From Candidatus Didemnitutus sp. (lineage in GTDB: Bacteria; Verrucomicrobiota; Verrucomicrobiia; Opitutales; Opitutaceae): DNA of 46,470 nucleotides. Where the stretch lies: positions 1 through 46,470 of the forward strand of contig JAMPXH010000020.1 in the NCBI GenBank assembly GCA_023701285.1, given 5' to 3'. Positions 27,701 to 35,201 of the stretch are shown piece after piece (within the stretch, counting starts at the first letter, position 1; each line of letters opens with the position of its first letter). The notes under the pieces are model-generated. The model did no database searches. It was not told the origin of the DNA and saw only the letters and a program-made list of their open reading frames with translations. The translations under genes were made by a program, and so were the position numbers.

Positions 27701-28534
27701 GGCCCCTCCGCGCTCGGCGCCACCGCCACCTCGTCGAGCCAGATCGACCTCGCCTGGACCGACCACTCCGGCGACGAGACCGGCTTCAAGGTCGAACGCT
27801 CCACCGACGGCGTGAATTTCAGCCTGCTCACCACCACCGCCGCCAACGCCACGGCCTACGCCGACACCGGACTCTCCGGCAACACCACGTATCACTACCG
27901 CGTGCGCGCCACCAACACCCACGGCGACTCGCCCGCCTCCAACCCCGCCACCGCCACGACGCCGCCCGCGCAGGTCACCGTCACCTTTACGAGCGTCGCC
28001 GCCCACGACGGCTGGGTGCTCGAATCCGGCGAGAACACCAGCGCCGGCGGCTCCACCGACAGCTCCGCGCTCCGCGCCGGCGACAACAACCAGGACCGCC
28101 AATACCGCACGCTCGTCTCCTTCGACACCTCCGCGATCCCCGACGGCGCCACGATCGTCTCCGCCACGCTGAAGCTCCGCCGCTCCGGCGTCACGGGCAC
28201 CAACCCCTTCGGCACGCACGGCACCTGCCACGTCGACCTCAAGGGCGGCACCGGCTTCGGCGGCGCGACCGCGCTCGCCACCGGCGATTTCCAGGCCGCC
28301 GCCGACGCCACGCAGGTCGCCGCCCTGAGCAACGCCGCGAACAACAACGACTGGTCCACCGGCGCGCTCAACGGCACCGGCCTCGGCCTCGTCAACAAGA
28401 CCGGACACACGCAGTTCCGCGTTTATTTCGCGACCGACGACAACGACGACACCGGCAACGACTACATCACGTGGTATCCCGGCGACAACGCCACCGCCGC
28501 CAACCGCCCTGTGCTCGAAATCGTCTACCAGTAA
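24788..28534 (+). CDS. Giant secreted paralogue: HutG-like hydrolase, Calx-beta, LamG, Fn3 and DNRLRE domains
   Basis: The 1248-residue protein starts with a signal peptide ('SSLRAAALLAALAASAPLPA') at the ATG at 24788. Through about residue 980 it follows the upstream protein closely: the same N-terminal domain, hydrolase motifs 'GHGG' (His276), 'HRVKLDPNRE' and 'VDIHGHAH' (His377), two Calx-beta repeats and LamG. Its C-terminus differs. A fibronectin type III domain ('IDLAWTDHSGDETGFKVERS') and a DNRLRE-type beta domain ('RTLVSFDTSAIPDGATIVSA') replace the 'ADADGLANALEFAL' module. It arose by tandem duplication with C-terminal exchange. A strong intrinsic terminator follows. A cell-surface role is likely; activity is unproven. 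Confidence 0.85.
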   Translation: MHLLSRSSLRAAALLAALAASAPLPAQVSYATAGSSYVQNFNGGLPAASNNAATWTDNSTANFTGWSVYRELNGTPSTYRINSATSSGDVQHFRSSASATDGAFGGRPNDSTGKIHYGVRLRNATGATLRTFTLSYALEQWYRSGTANANELRVSFKLGNPASLADDGTWGLITPLTLTAPQTGGTAGDLTGSDSANRVASTAITVGGFEWADGTDLWIRISDDNDGGVDQGLAIDDFTFSAATTATVPVGGVSFGRHGYIEYQPGDSPLIIVTGHGGREQPAEIPDRTYGAVDEDLNTQDLARKIVAEIHARTGQRPHLIVNRLHRVKLDPNREIVEAAQGDAEAEIAWNEFHDYIRDARDVIAPAFGFGFLVDIHGHAHAIDRLEFGYNLGAAELNQSDAELRRPSYAEDSSLRTHTYRPGIDLPALLRGARSLGDLLERRNYPSVPSPTNPGPGANDYFEGGYNIEEHGSLLNTGNIQAVQIEAHYDGVRDTDANRTAFAGALATSLHDFLYDQFGYALGSGSLFTLSASTDRLYENGSALTLTVTRSGHLANAETIALDFGGTAVRNTDYTASATSVSFAVSETQKTITLTPTNDAAAEGAETIVVALAPTALQTADVLPLTLALSDDDRASVHVVAQAATATEGGSTVNVDVTRDLVSGTLQAQLHFTGTAVRGVDYDVTGLDSLDRVAFANGVANQTIGLVPLNDSVMEPAKTIVVTAAPGASHATGVPAAATVRLTDNDLDAALELWFADRIDDGAWRDESGHGRDGAFRPYGATGPAPAAGVAGTAVEFDGADDAVVTPHFPVGPAEFTLTFRFRLDPTATSTAFRHLFNLGGYDEADSLTIFRVESNNNLRTLLHDANEAPSNTALDVTGITANSTWRHYALTVSTTNGLRVYIDGVSSASVGSWSGSFAPQSALWFGWRGAYSLIASRHLNGAMEDIRLYSRALSAAEVAAVAAVPARPPAGPSALGATATSSSQIDLAWTDHSGDETGFKVERSTDGVNFSLLTTTAANATAYADTGLSGNTTYHYRVRATNTHGDSPASNPATATTPPAQVTVTFTSVAAHDGWVLESGENTSAGGSTDSSALRAGDNNQDRQYRTLVSFDTSAIPDGATIVSATLKLRRSGVTGTNPFGTHGTCHVDLKGGTGFGGATALATGDFQAAADATQVAALSNAANNNDWSTGALNGTGLGLVNKTGHTQFRVYFATDDNDDTGNDYITWYPGDNATAANRPVLEIVYQ

Positions 28535-28586
28535 TTCCTCCCACACCGCGGGCGGCGGTTGATCCTCCGCCCGCCATCAAAGTCTC

Positions 28587-28620
28587 ACGGCGCCGGCACT
28601 CCGGCGCCGTTCTTCATTTT
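28587..28620 (+). terminator. Intrinsic terminator of the second giant secreted gene
   Basis: ACGGCGCCGG-CACT-CCGGCGCCGT is a perfect 10-bp stem (28587-28610), followed by TCTTCATTTT. It lies 52 nt after the stop at 28534. A diverged copy occurs at 31196. Confidence 0.85.
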
Positions 28621-28659
28621 GGCGCCCGCGACCACCCCCGCGTCCGTCTTAGCGCGCCA

Positions 28660-29736
28660 TCATTCGCCAGCCAGCGCCGCGGGATCGAGCACGACGTGGC
28701 GGATCTTCTCGCGGCGCCACGTGTAGGTGATGTGCACGAGACCGTCGCGCGTCTGGATCACGGCCGGATAGGAGTAACCGTGTTCCGCCATGTCGTTCTC
28801 CAGTTCGACGACATCCCGCCAGACCACGCCATCCGCGGAAATCGCAACGGCAAGCGGCGAACGGGAACCGCTTTTCTTGCCGGCCGCCAATCCGACGGGG
28901 TTATAGACCAAAACGTGGCGTCCGTCGGCAAGCGTCACCGCATCCGTGCCGGAGTTCGGGTTCGGCAGCCCCGTGGACGTCATCCGGCTCCAAGTCCGTC
29001 CCTGATCCGCGGACCAGCTCGTGGTGACGACGCCCTCCTGACTGCGGCAGAGCAGCTGCAAGCGTCCATCCGCGTGGAAGAGCACGCTCGGCTGGATCGC
29101 GTTGAACTCGGCCTTGGTGTTGATCGGGCCAACCACGGTCCAGGTGCGGCCGAGATCGCGCGTGAGTTCGAGATGCACCGTCCAGCCGAGCTCCTTCGTC
29201 TCGGTGCTGCTCGGACAGAGAATGGTGCCGTCCGCCAGCTCGACCGGCCGGTTCTTGATCGGACCGAAGACGCCCTCAGGCAGACGCCGCGGCTCGCTCC
29301 ACGTGCGACCGTCGTCGACCGAGGTCATGAGCATGCCCCACCATGTCTGCGGTTTCGGGCCGACCTTGTAGAAAAGCATCAACGGACCGTTGCGCGGCTG
29401 GAAGAGCACGGGGTTCCACGTTGGGTGACGGACGACCGTGCCGTCAGCGCGCGTGTATTGGACGCCGTCGGCCACCTCGAGCGGAGCGGACCAGCGCCCT
29501 TGTTCGAAGCGCGCGATCCAGATGCCGACATCGGGATGCCGCTCGTGCGTGCCGCCGAAAAATGCCGTCAGCAACGTGCCCGCCGCCGTCTCCACGAGCG
29601 TGGACGCGTGAGCCTGCGGGAACGGCGCGGTTTCATAAACGAACCCGCTCGCCCTCACGCTCGGCGCCGCCGGTCCGGCAACGAGACCTCCGCACGCAAA
29701 CCAAAGTGTCAGACTGAGCAGGCACGCAGTTTTCAT
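28660..29736 (-). CDS. Secreted sialidase-family (BNR repeat) exo-glycosidase-like protein
   Basis: The 358-residue protein has a signal peptide ('CLLSLTLWFACGGLVA') and a six-bladed propeller pattern of the BNR_2 family. Asp-boxes 'SVDDGRTWSEP' and 'SADQGRTWSRM' are visible, with 'HERHPDVGIWIARFEQGRW', 'HPTWNPVLF' and 'IKNRPVELADG', features common in this family. It differs from the tandem sialidase-like proteins at 42329 and 44864, lacking their N-terminal lectin-like domain. Many such proteins act on sialic acids or related linkages, but the substrate cannot be fixed. It is the only intact gene in an otherwise eroded block. Confidence 0.87.
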   Translation of the reverse strand: MKTACLLSLTLWFACGGLVAGPAAPSVRASGFVYETAPFPQAHASTLVETAAGTLLTAFFGGTHERHPDVGIWIARFEQGRWSAPLEVADGVQYTRADGTVVRHPTWNPVLFQPRNGPLMLFYKVGPKPQTWWGMLMTSVDDGRTWSEPRRLPEGVFGPIKNRPVELADGTILCPSSTETKELGWTVHLELTRDLGRTWTVVGPINTKAEFNAIQPSVLFHADGRLQLLCRSQEGVVTTSWSADQGRTWSRMTSTGLPNPNSGTDAVTLADGRHVLVYNPVGLAAGKKSGSRSPLAVAISADGVVWRDVVELENDMAEHGYSYPAVIQTRDGLVHITYTWRREKIRHVVLDPAALAGE

Positions 29737-29818
29737 GAGTGCCGCCCACGGTATTCCCGCCGCGAGGCATAGCGAGCGGCAACGTCCTCGCGCCGCCTCA
29801 CCCGCCTCGGCCTTCGCC

Positions 29819-30733
29819 CTACTTTCCCAAAGCCGTGACCACGTTCCGGAAATTGGCCAAGCCCGCTTCGATGTTCTCGATGATCTCCTCCGCGAGGTCG
29901 GTCGGTTCGGGCAGGTTGTCGAGGTCGGCGAGGCTGTCGTCTTTCAGCCAGAAGAGGTCGAGGCTCGTCTTGTCGCGGGCGGCGAGTTCGGCGTGGGTGA
30001 ATTTCCGCCAGCGGCCGGTTGGATTCTTCTCGGCGTGCCAGGTTTCCTTCCGCTTGTGGCGGTTCTGCGGGTTGTAGCAGGCGATGAAGTCGGCGAGGTC
30101 ATCGAAGCGCAGGGGCTTCCGCTTCAACGTGTGGTGGATGTTGGTGCGGTAGTCGTAATACCAGACTTCCTTCGTCGCGGTCTCCTTGCTGGCGGGACGG
30201 TTGTCGAAGAAGAGCACGTTGGCCTTCACGCCGTTCGCGTAGAAGATGCCGGTGGGCAGACGCAGGATCGTGTGGAGTTCGGTCGTCTCCATGAGCTTCT
30301 TACGCACGGTCTCGCCGGCGCCGCCTTCGAAGAGGACGTTGTCGGGCAACACCACGGCGGCGCGGCCGGTGGTCTTGAGGAGCGAGCGGATGTGCTGGAG
30401 GAAGTTGAGCTGTTTGTTCGAGGTCGTGGCCCAGAAATCCTGTCGGTTGTAAACGAGGTCTTCCTTCTCCTGTTCGCCTTCCTCGTTGGTGAAGGTCATC
30501 GAGCTCTTCTTGCCGAAGGGCGGATTCGCGAGAACGTAATCGAAGGTCTGCGACGGCACGGCGATGAGGGCGTCGGTCGAGGCGATGGCGCTGTTGCCCT
30601 CGATCTCTCCGATGCCGTGGAGAAACAGGTTCATCAGGCACAGGCGGCGCGTGCCGGCGACGATCTCGTTGCCGTGGAACGTCTCGTTCTTGAGGAACCG
30701 CTTCTGCGCCGGCGTGAGCGTGCGCTGCTTCAC
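29819..30733 (-). pseudogene. hsdM: 5'-truncated type I restriction-modification methylase (HsdM) remnant
   Basis: The 304-codon frame matches the C-terminal part of HsdM: 'FLKNETFHGNEIVAGTRRLC', 'FDYVLANPPFGKKSS' (motif IV NPPF), 'DFWATTSNKQLNFLQHI' and 'RLPTGIFYANGVKANVLFFD'. Full HsdM proteins are about 490-500 residues. The N-terminal helical domain and the SAM-binding motif I (GTGGF region) are absent. The sequence upstream of the GTG at 30731-30733 does not resemble HsdM, so a deletion or insertion junction lies near 30733. No hsdR or hsdS is present. It is almost certainly non-functional as a methylase. Confidence 0.85.
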
Positions 30734-30784
30734 GAGGCAAGCCGGTGGGGGACTTGCGTGCCATTGAACCGGATCTCCTCTTCC

Positions 30785-30990
30785 CTAGCCGTCTCCGGTG
30801 CGAAACGCGACATAGACGCTCAGCGCGCCGGCATAATGGTCGATGGTGCGCAGCCGCAGTGCAGCCTTTTCGTCCAGGCACGGCTCCGGAGTCAGCACAT
30901 GAGAATGGCCAATGGTCTTGTTGCGCGCCATTTCCAGTGGAACCTTATCGCCGCGGATGCGCGCATACAGCCCCCCGATAACCGCGGGCG
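30785..30990 (-). pseudogene. Fragment of a Y-family DNA polymerase (DinB-like)
   Basis: On the minus strand, 'LYARIRGDKVPLEMARNKT', 'IGHSHVLTPE' and 'KAALRLRTIDHYAGALSVYV' resemble the C-terminal little-finger region of DinB-type polymerases. There the consensus runs K-S-x-GHSHVLPP...KAA-RLR...A-LS. Between 'LTPE' and 'KAALRLR' about a dozen residues are missing, and both ends of the gene are gone. No valid start exists. It is a decayed relic. Its resemblance is from memory and the exact borders are uncertain. Confidence 0.5.
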
Positions 30991-31338
30991 GCAACGTTCT
31001 CTTCCGCCTCAAAATCAATCGGCCTTAGTGTCGCAGCCAGGTATCGCGGGACTGAATTCTGAAGCGGCGGCACCTTTGTTGTTTCCGTCAGTTTCCACGT
31101 TCGCGCGCTTACGCAGTAACGGACCGCGGCAGATGGTTCGGGCGAGTGATACCGCCAGCCAGCCAACGCCGCCAACCGCCCGTGATCAAAGGCTCACGGC
31201 ATCGGGTATCCGGCGTCGTTTTTCGTTTGGGCGAACGCGAACATACCCGCGTCACCCTGAGTCTTCAGTCACTGGCCGGCCGAAGTTTCGGAATTGGGCA
31301 CGCCGTGATCGATATTTACGGCTGCTGGGCGGGGGGCG
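30991..31338. other. Intergenic region without a recognisable gene
   Basis: This holds the lost 5' part of the dinB fragment, the terminator-like element at 31196 and about 110 nt before the SDR stop. Short ORFs here have no recognisable features. Confidence 0.5.
31196..31228 (+). terminator. Diverged copy of the terminator element at 28587
   Basis: The same geometry (10-nt arms, 4-nt loop, T-rich tail TTTTCGTTT) and similar flanks as at 28587 are seen, with wobble or mismatch changes in the stem. No plus-strand gene precedes it now. Confidence 0.55.
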
Positions 31339-32148
31339 CTATTCGGATTTTTTCAGATGGGTCACCGGAGCGGTTAGCGCGCGGTCCAGGTGGATGTAAC
31401 CGCCGTCAACACACAGGATCTGCCCGGTAAGGTGCGAGGCGCGAGACGAAGCCACGAAGACAACCAGGTCGGCAACCTCGCGAATGGTCGTGGTTCGCCG
31501 GCCCAGCGGAATCGTGAGATCGAGTTGCCTTCGTGCGGCCGCGGGATCGGGTGCCTTGGCCAACCACTGCTCATACATCGGCGTTATCACCTCTGCCGGC
31601 AGCACGCAGTTAACCCGGATGCCGTGCTGCGCCAGATCGGCCGCCCACTCGCGGGTCAATCCATTGATGGCACCTTTCGCCGCAGCATAGCCCGAAGTGC
31701 CGCCCTGTCCGGTGAGCGCGGTCTTTGAGCTGATATTGACGATCGCTCCGCGGCTTTTTTTCAAGGCCGGCAGCGCGAAATGCGCGCAGGTGAAATAGTG
31801 GACGAGATTGCGCTCGAGCGAGGCGACGAACTCCGCCGGCGAATGGTGCAACCCGACCGCATCGTTGCCGCCGGCGTTGTTCACGAGGATGTCGATCCCG
31901 CCGAAACGACGCTCGATCTCGCCAAATGCGGCGCTGACGGCGGACTCGTCACGCAGATCGAGCGGAAAGCCGGTCAGACTCCAACCCTCCGCAACCGCCC
32001 GGTGCGCGAGCCTCCGCAGCGTGGGCTCGTCACGATCCAGCGCGGCCACGAGCGCGCCTTCCTCGGCAAAAGCCAGTGCGATGCCCTCGCCGATGCCCTT
32101 GGCACCTCCCGTGACCACCACCACCTTGTTCTTCAATTCGAGGTCCAT
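31339..32148 (-). CDS. SDR oxidoreductase, L-fucose dehydrogenase-like
   Basis: The 269-residue SDR has the NAD(P) motif 'TGGAKGIG', 'NNAGG' and the catalytic 'YAAAK'. The C-terminal stretch 'ASHLTGQILCVDGGYIHLDR' and 'VNCVLPAEVITPMY' closely match L-fucose dehydrogenases of the oxidative fucose pathway. Those enzymes oxidise L-fucose, and often D-arabinose, to the aldonolactone. The start is the ATG at 32146-32148, 2 nt after the UxaA large-part stop codon. It is the last gene of the minus-strand sugar operon. An alternative role is 2-keto-3-deoxy-fuconate dehydrogenase, but the C-terminal motif favours the first step. Confidence 0.82.
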   Translation of the reverse strand: MDLELKNKVVVVTGGAKGIGEGIALAFAEEGALVAALDRDEPTLRRLAHRAVAEGWSLTGFPLDLRDESAVSAAFGEIERRFGGIDILVNNAGGNDAVGLHHSPAEFVASLERNLVHYFTCAHFALPALKKSRGAIVNISSKTALTGQGGTSGYAAAKGAINGLTREWAADLAQHGIRVNCVLPAEVITPMYEQWLAKAPDPAAARRQLDLTIPLGRRTTTIREVADLVVFVASSRASHLTGQILCVDGGYIHLDRALTAPVTHLKKSE

Positions 32149-32150
32149 GG

Positions 32151-33344
32151 TCAGCAGGCGCAAGCGGGGCTGGGGGGTGCGAAGGCCTTGTAAGTGAGCA
32201 CGAACTCGCGGTGCCCGAGCTGCTCCGAACACGTCTTTTGTCCGGCCGCGACGGCGACGACGAGTCCGAAGATTTCCGCGCCCACGTCCGCGATCGCGGC
32301 GGCTCCCTCGACGATCCGGCCCGCGTTCACATCCATGTCGTCGGTCATGCGCCGGTAAGTTTCTGGATTCGCGCAAACTTTGATGACGGGCGAGATCGCC
32401 GAGCCGACAACCGAGCCGCGACCGGTGGTAAAGACGATGACGTGCGAGCCGCAGGCGATGAGCTCGGCAATTTCGGCGTTGTCGTTGATGTTCGGGAATC
32501 CAAAGCGCACTTCGCCATCGGGGACGACATCAAGCAGATGCAAGCCGCGTCCGCGCGGCACATCGCCCGGCTGGAGCATGCCGTTGATGCGGGAGCTGCC
32601 GCTTTTCGCGTAGGCGCCCATCGATTTTTCCTCGAGCGTGGTCAGGCCGCCGTCGGCGTTGCCGGGGGCGAAGCTGCCGTGTCCGAGCACGGCGTAATAC
32701 GCGGCAGCCTTTTCGACACTGCGCACCAGTTCCTCGCCCAGCGCGGGCGTGGCGGCTCGCGCGGCCATGATGTGCTCACAGCCGATGAGTTCGCCCGTTT
32801 CCTCGAAAATGCAGGTGGCACCCGCCGCCACGAGACGATCGAAGCAATCGCCGACGGCTGGATTGGCCGTGATGCCGCTCATCGCGTCGGAACCGCCGCA
32901 AACCGTGCCAATGATCAGCTCCTCCACGGCCATGTCGACGCGCGGGAGTGCGGCCAAATCCGTCAACGCGCAGCGCACCCACTCTTGGCCGGTCGCGATT
33001 GTCTTGCGCGTGCCGCCGGTCGCCTGGATTCCGATCAATTCCACCGGACGACCGCTGGCGCGGATCACGTCGAGCAGTGCGCGACGGTCGAAGCCCTCGC
33101 AGCCCAGTGAGACGAGCAGCACCGCACCGACGTTCGGATGTGTGCAGAGTTGGCAGAGCATTTTGTGCGCGTAGGCGTTCGGATAACAGCCGCCGAAGCC
33201 GATGACGTTCACGTCGTCGTCCGAAAACGCCGCCGCGATCTTCGTCGCGACGTGGTGGGCGCATTCGACGAGATAGACAATCTGCACCGTGTTGCGGATG
33301 CCCTTGCGATCATCCGCGCGGAGCCAGGCTTTAATGGGCGGCAT
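32151..33344 (-). CDS. UxaA/GarD-family dehydratase, catalytic (C-terminal) part
   Basis: The 397-residue protein is the large half of an altronate/galactarate-type sugar-acid dehydratase. Motifs are 'DRKGIRNTVQIVYLVECAH', 'FGGCYPN', 'VSLGCEGFD', 'VCGGSDAMSGITANPAVG' and 'VCANPETYRRMTDDMDVNAG'. The conserved Cys residues presumably serve an iron site. The family removes water from aldonates to give 2-keto-3-deoxy acids. Here the N-terminal SAF domain is a separate gene (33331) overlapping this one by 14 nt. The start ATG at 33342-33344 was chosen because 'MPPIKAWLRADDRKGIRN' aligns with family starts. The likely substrate is L-fuconate or D-arabinonate, from context. Confidence 0.87.
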   Translation of the reverse strand: MPPIKAWLRADDRKGIRNTVQIVYLVECAHHVATKIAAAFSDDDVNVIGFGGCYPNAYAHKMLCQLCTHPNVGAVLLVSLGCEGFDRRALLDVIRASGRPVELIGIQATGGTRKTIATGQEWVRCALTDLAALPRVDMAVEELIIGTVCGGSDAMSGITANPAVGDCFDRLVAAGATCIFEETGELIGCEHIMAARAATPALGEELVRSVEKAAAYYAVLGHGSFAPGNADGGLTTLEEKSMGAYAKSGSSRINGMLQPGDVPRGRGLHLLDVVPDGEVRFGFPNINDNAEIAELIACGSHVIVFTTGRGSVVGSAISPVIKVCANPETYRRMTDDMDVNAGRIVEGAAAIADVGAEIFGLVVAVAAGQKTCSEQLGHREFVLTYKAFAPPSPACAC

Positions 33345-33651
33345 ATTTTTCCCCTTCCTCGAGCGTGTAGGTCGGCAGGTAATCACTCTTCATGTTGTGG
33401 ACGTGCACGTGTTCGCCGGCGGCGATGTCCACGAGCGCGGAGCCGATCGGCACGCCGTATTTGATGATCTTGGCGCCGGTGGGGATCGTCGAGAGAGCGA
33501 TCTTGTGGCCGAGCGCGAGCGCGCGCGGCAAGTGATGCGGCCTTCCTTCCACCAAGTAGGTTGCACCTTCGGGCAACGATCGCCGCAGCACGGCGATGTT
33601 GTCCGTCGGGTGAATCTGCAACAGCGGCATCGTGCCGTCAGAATTTTCCAT
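33331..33651 (-). CDS. UxaA-type dehydratase, small SAF-domain subunit
   Basis: This 106-residue protein is the N-terminal SAF domain of the UxaA family: 'IHPTDNIAVLRRSLPEG', 'GHKIALSTIPTGAKIIKYG' and 'GEHVHVHNMKS'. It partners the large subunit encoded by the overlapping gene (14-nt overlap). It also overlaps the RraA-family gene upstream by 14 nt, so translation is probably coupled. Start is the ATG at 33649-33651; an internal Met 7 residues on ('MPLLQIHP') is an alternative. In UxaA of E. coli the two parts form one chain; separate small subunits occur in other members of the family. Confidence 0.85.
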   Translation of the reverse strand: MENSDGTMPLLQIHPTDNIAVLRRSLPEGATYLVEGRPHHLPRALALGHKIALSTIPTGAKIIKYGVPIGSALVDIAAGEHVHVHNMKSDYLPTYTLEEGEKYAAH

Positions 33652-34306
33652 ATTGCAGGTAGGCTTGCTGAGGATCGACGCCGCGCATGATCGCGGTGCG
33701 CACCTCGTTCTCGGTGTTCATGACCGCTTCGGTTTTTGAAACCACCTCCTCGACGATTTCGCCGGGAATCACGACGGCGCCGTCGCGATCGGCCAGCACG
33801 TAGTCGCCGGTGCGGATCGTGACGACACCGATCGAGATGGGGTCGCCAAAGGTCTCGGCTTTCCAGCGGCCGACGACGTCGATCGGCGTGACGTAACGGC
33901 AGAATACCCGGAACCCCAGCTCGACGATGAATTCCGTGTCGCGGCAGCCGCCGTCGACGAGGTAGCCGCGCACGCCGCGGAAGTTCAGCGTCTCGGCCGA
34001 GAGCTCGCCCATGTGCGCGAAGCTTGCGTCGTTCGGCTGGCAAAGCACCACGCTGCCGGCCGGCGCGCGCGACAGAAACGCGGTCCAATGCAGCAGGCTC
34101 TCGTGCGCATCGAGGTTCGGTTGCGCGTGGCCGCTGACGGTGAAGATGCGACCGGCGAGCTTGGTGCTGGGCACGAGCGGACGAATGTCCGCGGGCAGCG
34201 CCTGATTGGGCAGGCCGAGACCGCGCAGCACGTCGTAGACGGCGCCGGTGTAACAGCGTTCGAGCCGCTCGGCGAGCGGGTCAGCGGGAGGAGGAGTCGG
34301 TTGCAT
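33638..34306 (-). CDS. RraA-family protein (class II pyruvate aldolase-like)
   Basis: The 222-residue protein shows the RraA/HMG-aldolase pattern: 'CYTGAVYDVLRGLG', 'GELSAETLNFRGVRGYLVDG' with the metal-site 'GGCRDTEF', 'GDPISIGVVTIRTGDYVLAD' and 'DGAVVIP'. Members with this Gly-x-x-x-Arg-Asp geometry include 4-hydroxy-4-methyl-2-oxoglutarate aldolases, which release pyruvate. In this operon it could cleave a 2-keto-3-deoxy sugar acid, such as KDF to pyruvate and lactaldehyde. That is an inference; many RraA proteins have no known catalysis. The start at 34304-34306 overlaps the lactonase end by 26 nt. Confidence 0.83.
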   Translation of the reverse strand: MQPTPPPADPLAERLERCYTGAVYDVLRGLGLPNQALPADIRPLVPSTKLAGRIFTVSGHAQPNLDAHESLLHWTAFLSRAPAGSVVLCQPNDASFAHMGELSAETLNFRGVRGYLVDGGCRDTEFIVELGFRVFCRYVTPIDVVGRWKAETFGDPISIGVVTIRTGDYVLADRDGAVVIPGEIVEEVVSKTEAVMNTENEVRTAIMRGVDPQQAYLQYGKF

Positions 34307-35192
34307 GAGAAAGGTCGAGCCGGTAGAGCCGGGCCGCATTGCGGTGGAAGATGGCTGCGCGCTCAGCGCTGGAGGCGGAGGCGAAGAATTCGCGCGTGAT
34401 TCCGACCCATTGCGTCAACGACGAGGTGAGGTTGCACACGGGCCAGTCGCTGCCCCACACCACGCGATCAGCGCCGAACGTTGCGACGATCGTGTCGAGA
34501 TAAGGCGCGAGGCGGGCAACCGAAACCTCCGCGGTCGGAAGACCGGAGACCAGCCCCGAGAGCTTGCACCAGATGTTCGGTCGCTGCGCGAGCGAACGCA
34601 GCACCTGCGCCCACGGAGTGAACGACGCGGCGTCGAACGACGGATTGCCGCCGTGATCCAGCACGAACGCCACCGAGGGAAATTCAGCCGCGAGCGCGAG
34701 TGCCCGGGGAAGTTGCGATGCCTTCATGCACAACTCAAACGGCAAGCCTGAGTGCTCAAGGGCCCGGAGATTCGCGCGGAAGGCGGGCGCCATGGAAAAA
34801 TCATCCGCCTCCACGTGCAGCACGCGCCGCACCCCCCGCAGGCCGGCAGGCCGACGGGCGAGCAGTTCCGCCACCGCTCCGGCCCGCTCCGCGCGCACGC
34901 CGGCGACAAACCCGCGCACGCCGCTCGCTTCGTGAGCGCAAAGTCCGTGCGCCCACTCCGCCTCCGCGCGTTCATGCGGCTCGTCGACGAAGGCCTCCAT
35001 GAACAGCGCACCGGCAATTCCCGCCGGCCCCGCTTCGTCGCGATAATCGGCCGGGCGCCAGCTGCGTTGCAGCGCCGGCACGCCCGCGAGCCAGCCGTAA
35101 CGCCAGCGCTCCACCTCGAGCAGGTGGAGGTGCGTGTCGAACAAATCGTCGCGCGACGCATTCGTGGCTTGCGCTGGCGTGGGGCTTATCAC
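34281..35192 (-). CDS. Amidohydrolase family lactonase (L-fuconolactonase-like)
   Basis: The 303-residue protein belongs to the COG3618 amidohydrolases that hydrolyse sugar lactones (L-fucono- and L-rhamnonolactonases). Motifs are 'FDTHLHL' (metal His pair), 'VLDHGGNPSF', 'IWCKLSGLVSG', 'VVWGSDWPVCN' and 'NAARLYRL'. The only reasonable start is the GTG at 35190-35192; an in-frame stop is just upstream. It is the first gene of the minus-strand operon, divergent from the IclR gene. The two starts are only a few nt apart and overlap an inverted repeat. Function as the second pathway step fits the context. Confidence 0.88.
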   Translation of the reverse strand: MISPTPAQATNASRDDLFDTHLHLLEVERWRYGWLAGVPALQRSWRPADYRDEAGPAGIAGALFMEAFVDEPHERAEAEWAHGLCAHEASGVRGFVAGVRAERAGAVAELLARRPAGLRGVRRVLHVEADDFSMAPAFRANLRALEHSGLPFELCMKASQLPRALALAAEFPSVAFVLDHGGNPSFDAASFTPWAQVLRSLAQRPNIWCKLSGLVSGLPTAEVSVARLAPYLDTIVATFGADRVVWGSDWPVCNLTSSLTQWVGITREFFASASSAERAAIFHRNAARLYRLDLSHATDSSSR

Positions 35193-35201
35193 TAATGATA
35201 A
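35186..35201. promoter_or_regulatory. Palindromic operator candidate between divergent sugar operons
   Basis: TTATCA-CTAA-TGATAA is a perfect 6-bp inverted repeat. It covers the lactonase GTG (35190-35192) and the first IclR ATG (35195). It is AT-rich in GC-rich DNA. Likely site for the IclR regulator. Confidence 0.5.

Noticed and set aside
26621-28546. 641-codon minus-strand ORF
   Set aside because: Shadow of the second giant protein; composition is low-complexity and no domain is visible.
30945-31175. 76-codon minus-strand ORF as a gene
   Set aside because: No recognisable motif, and it overlaps the dinB fragment in another frame.
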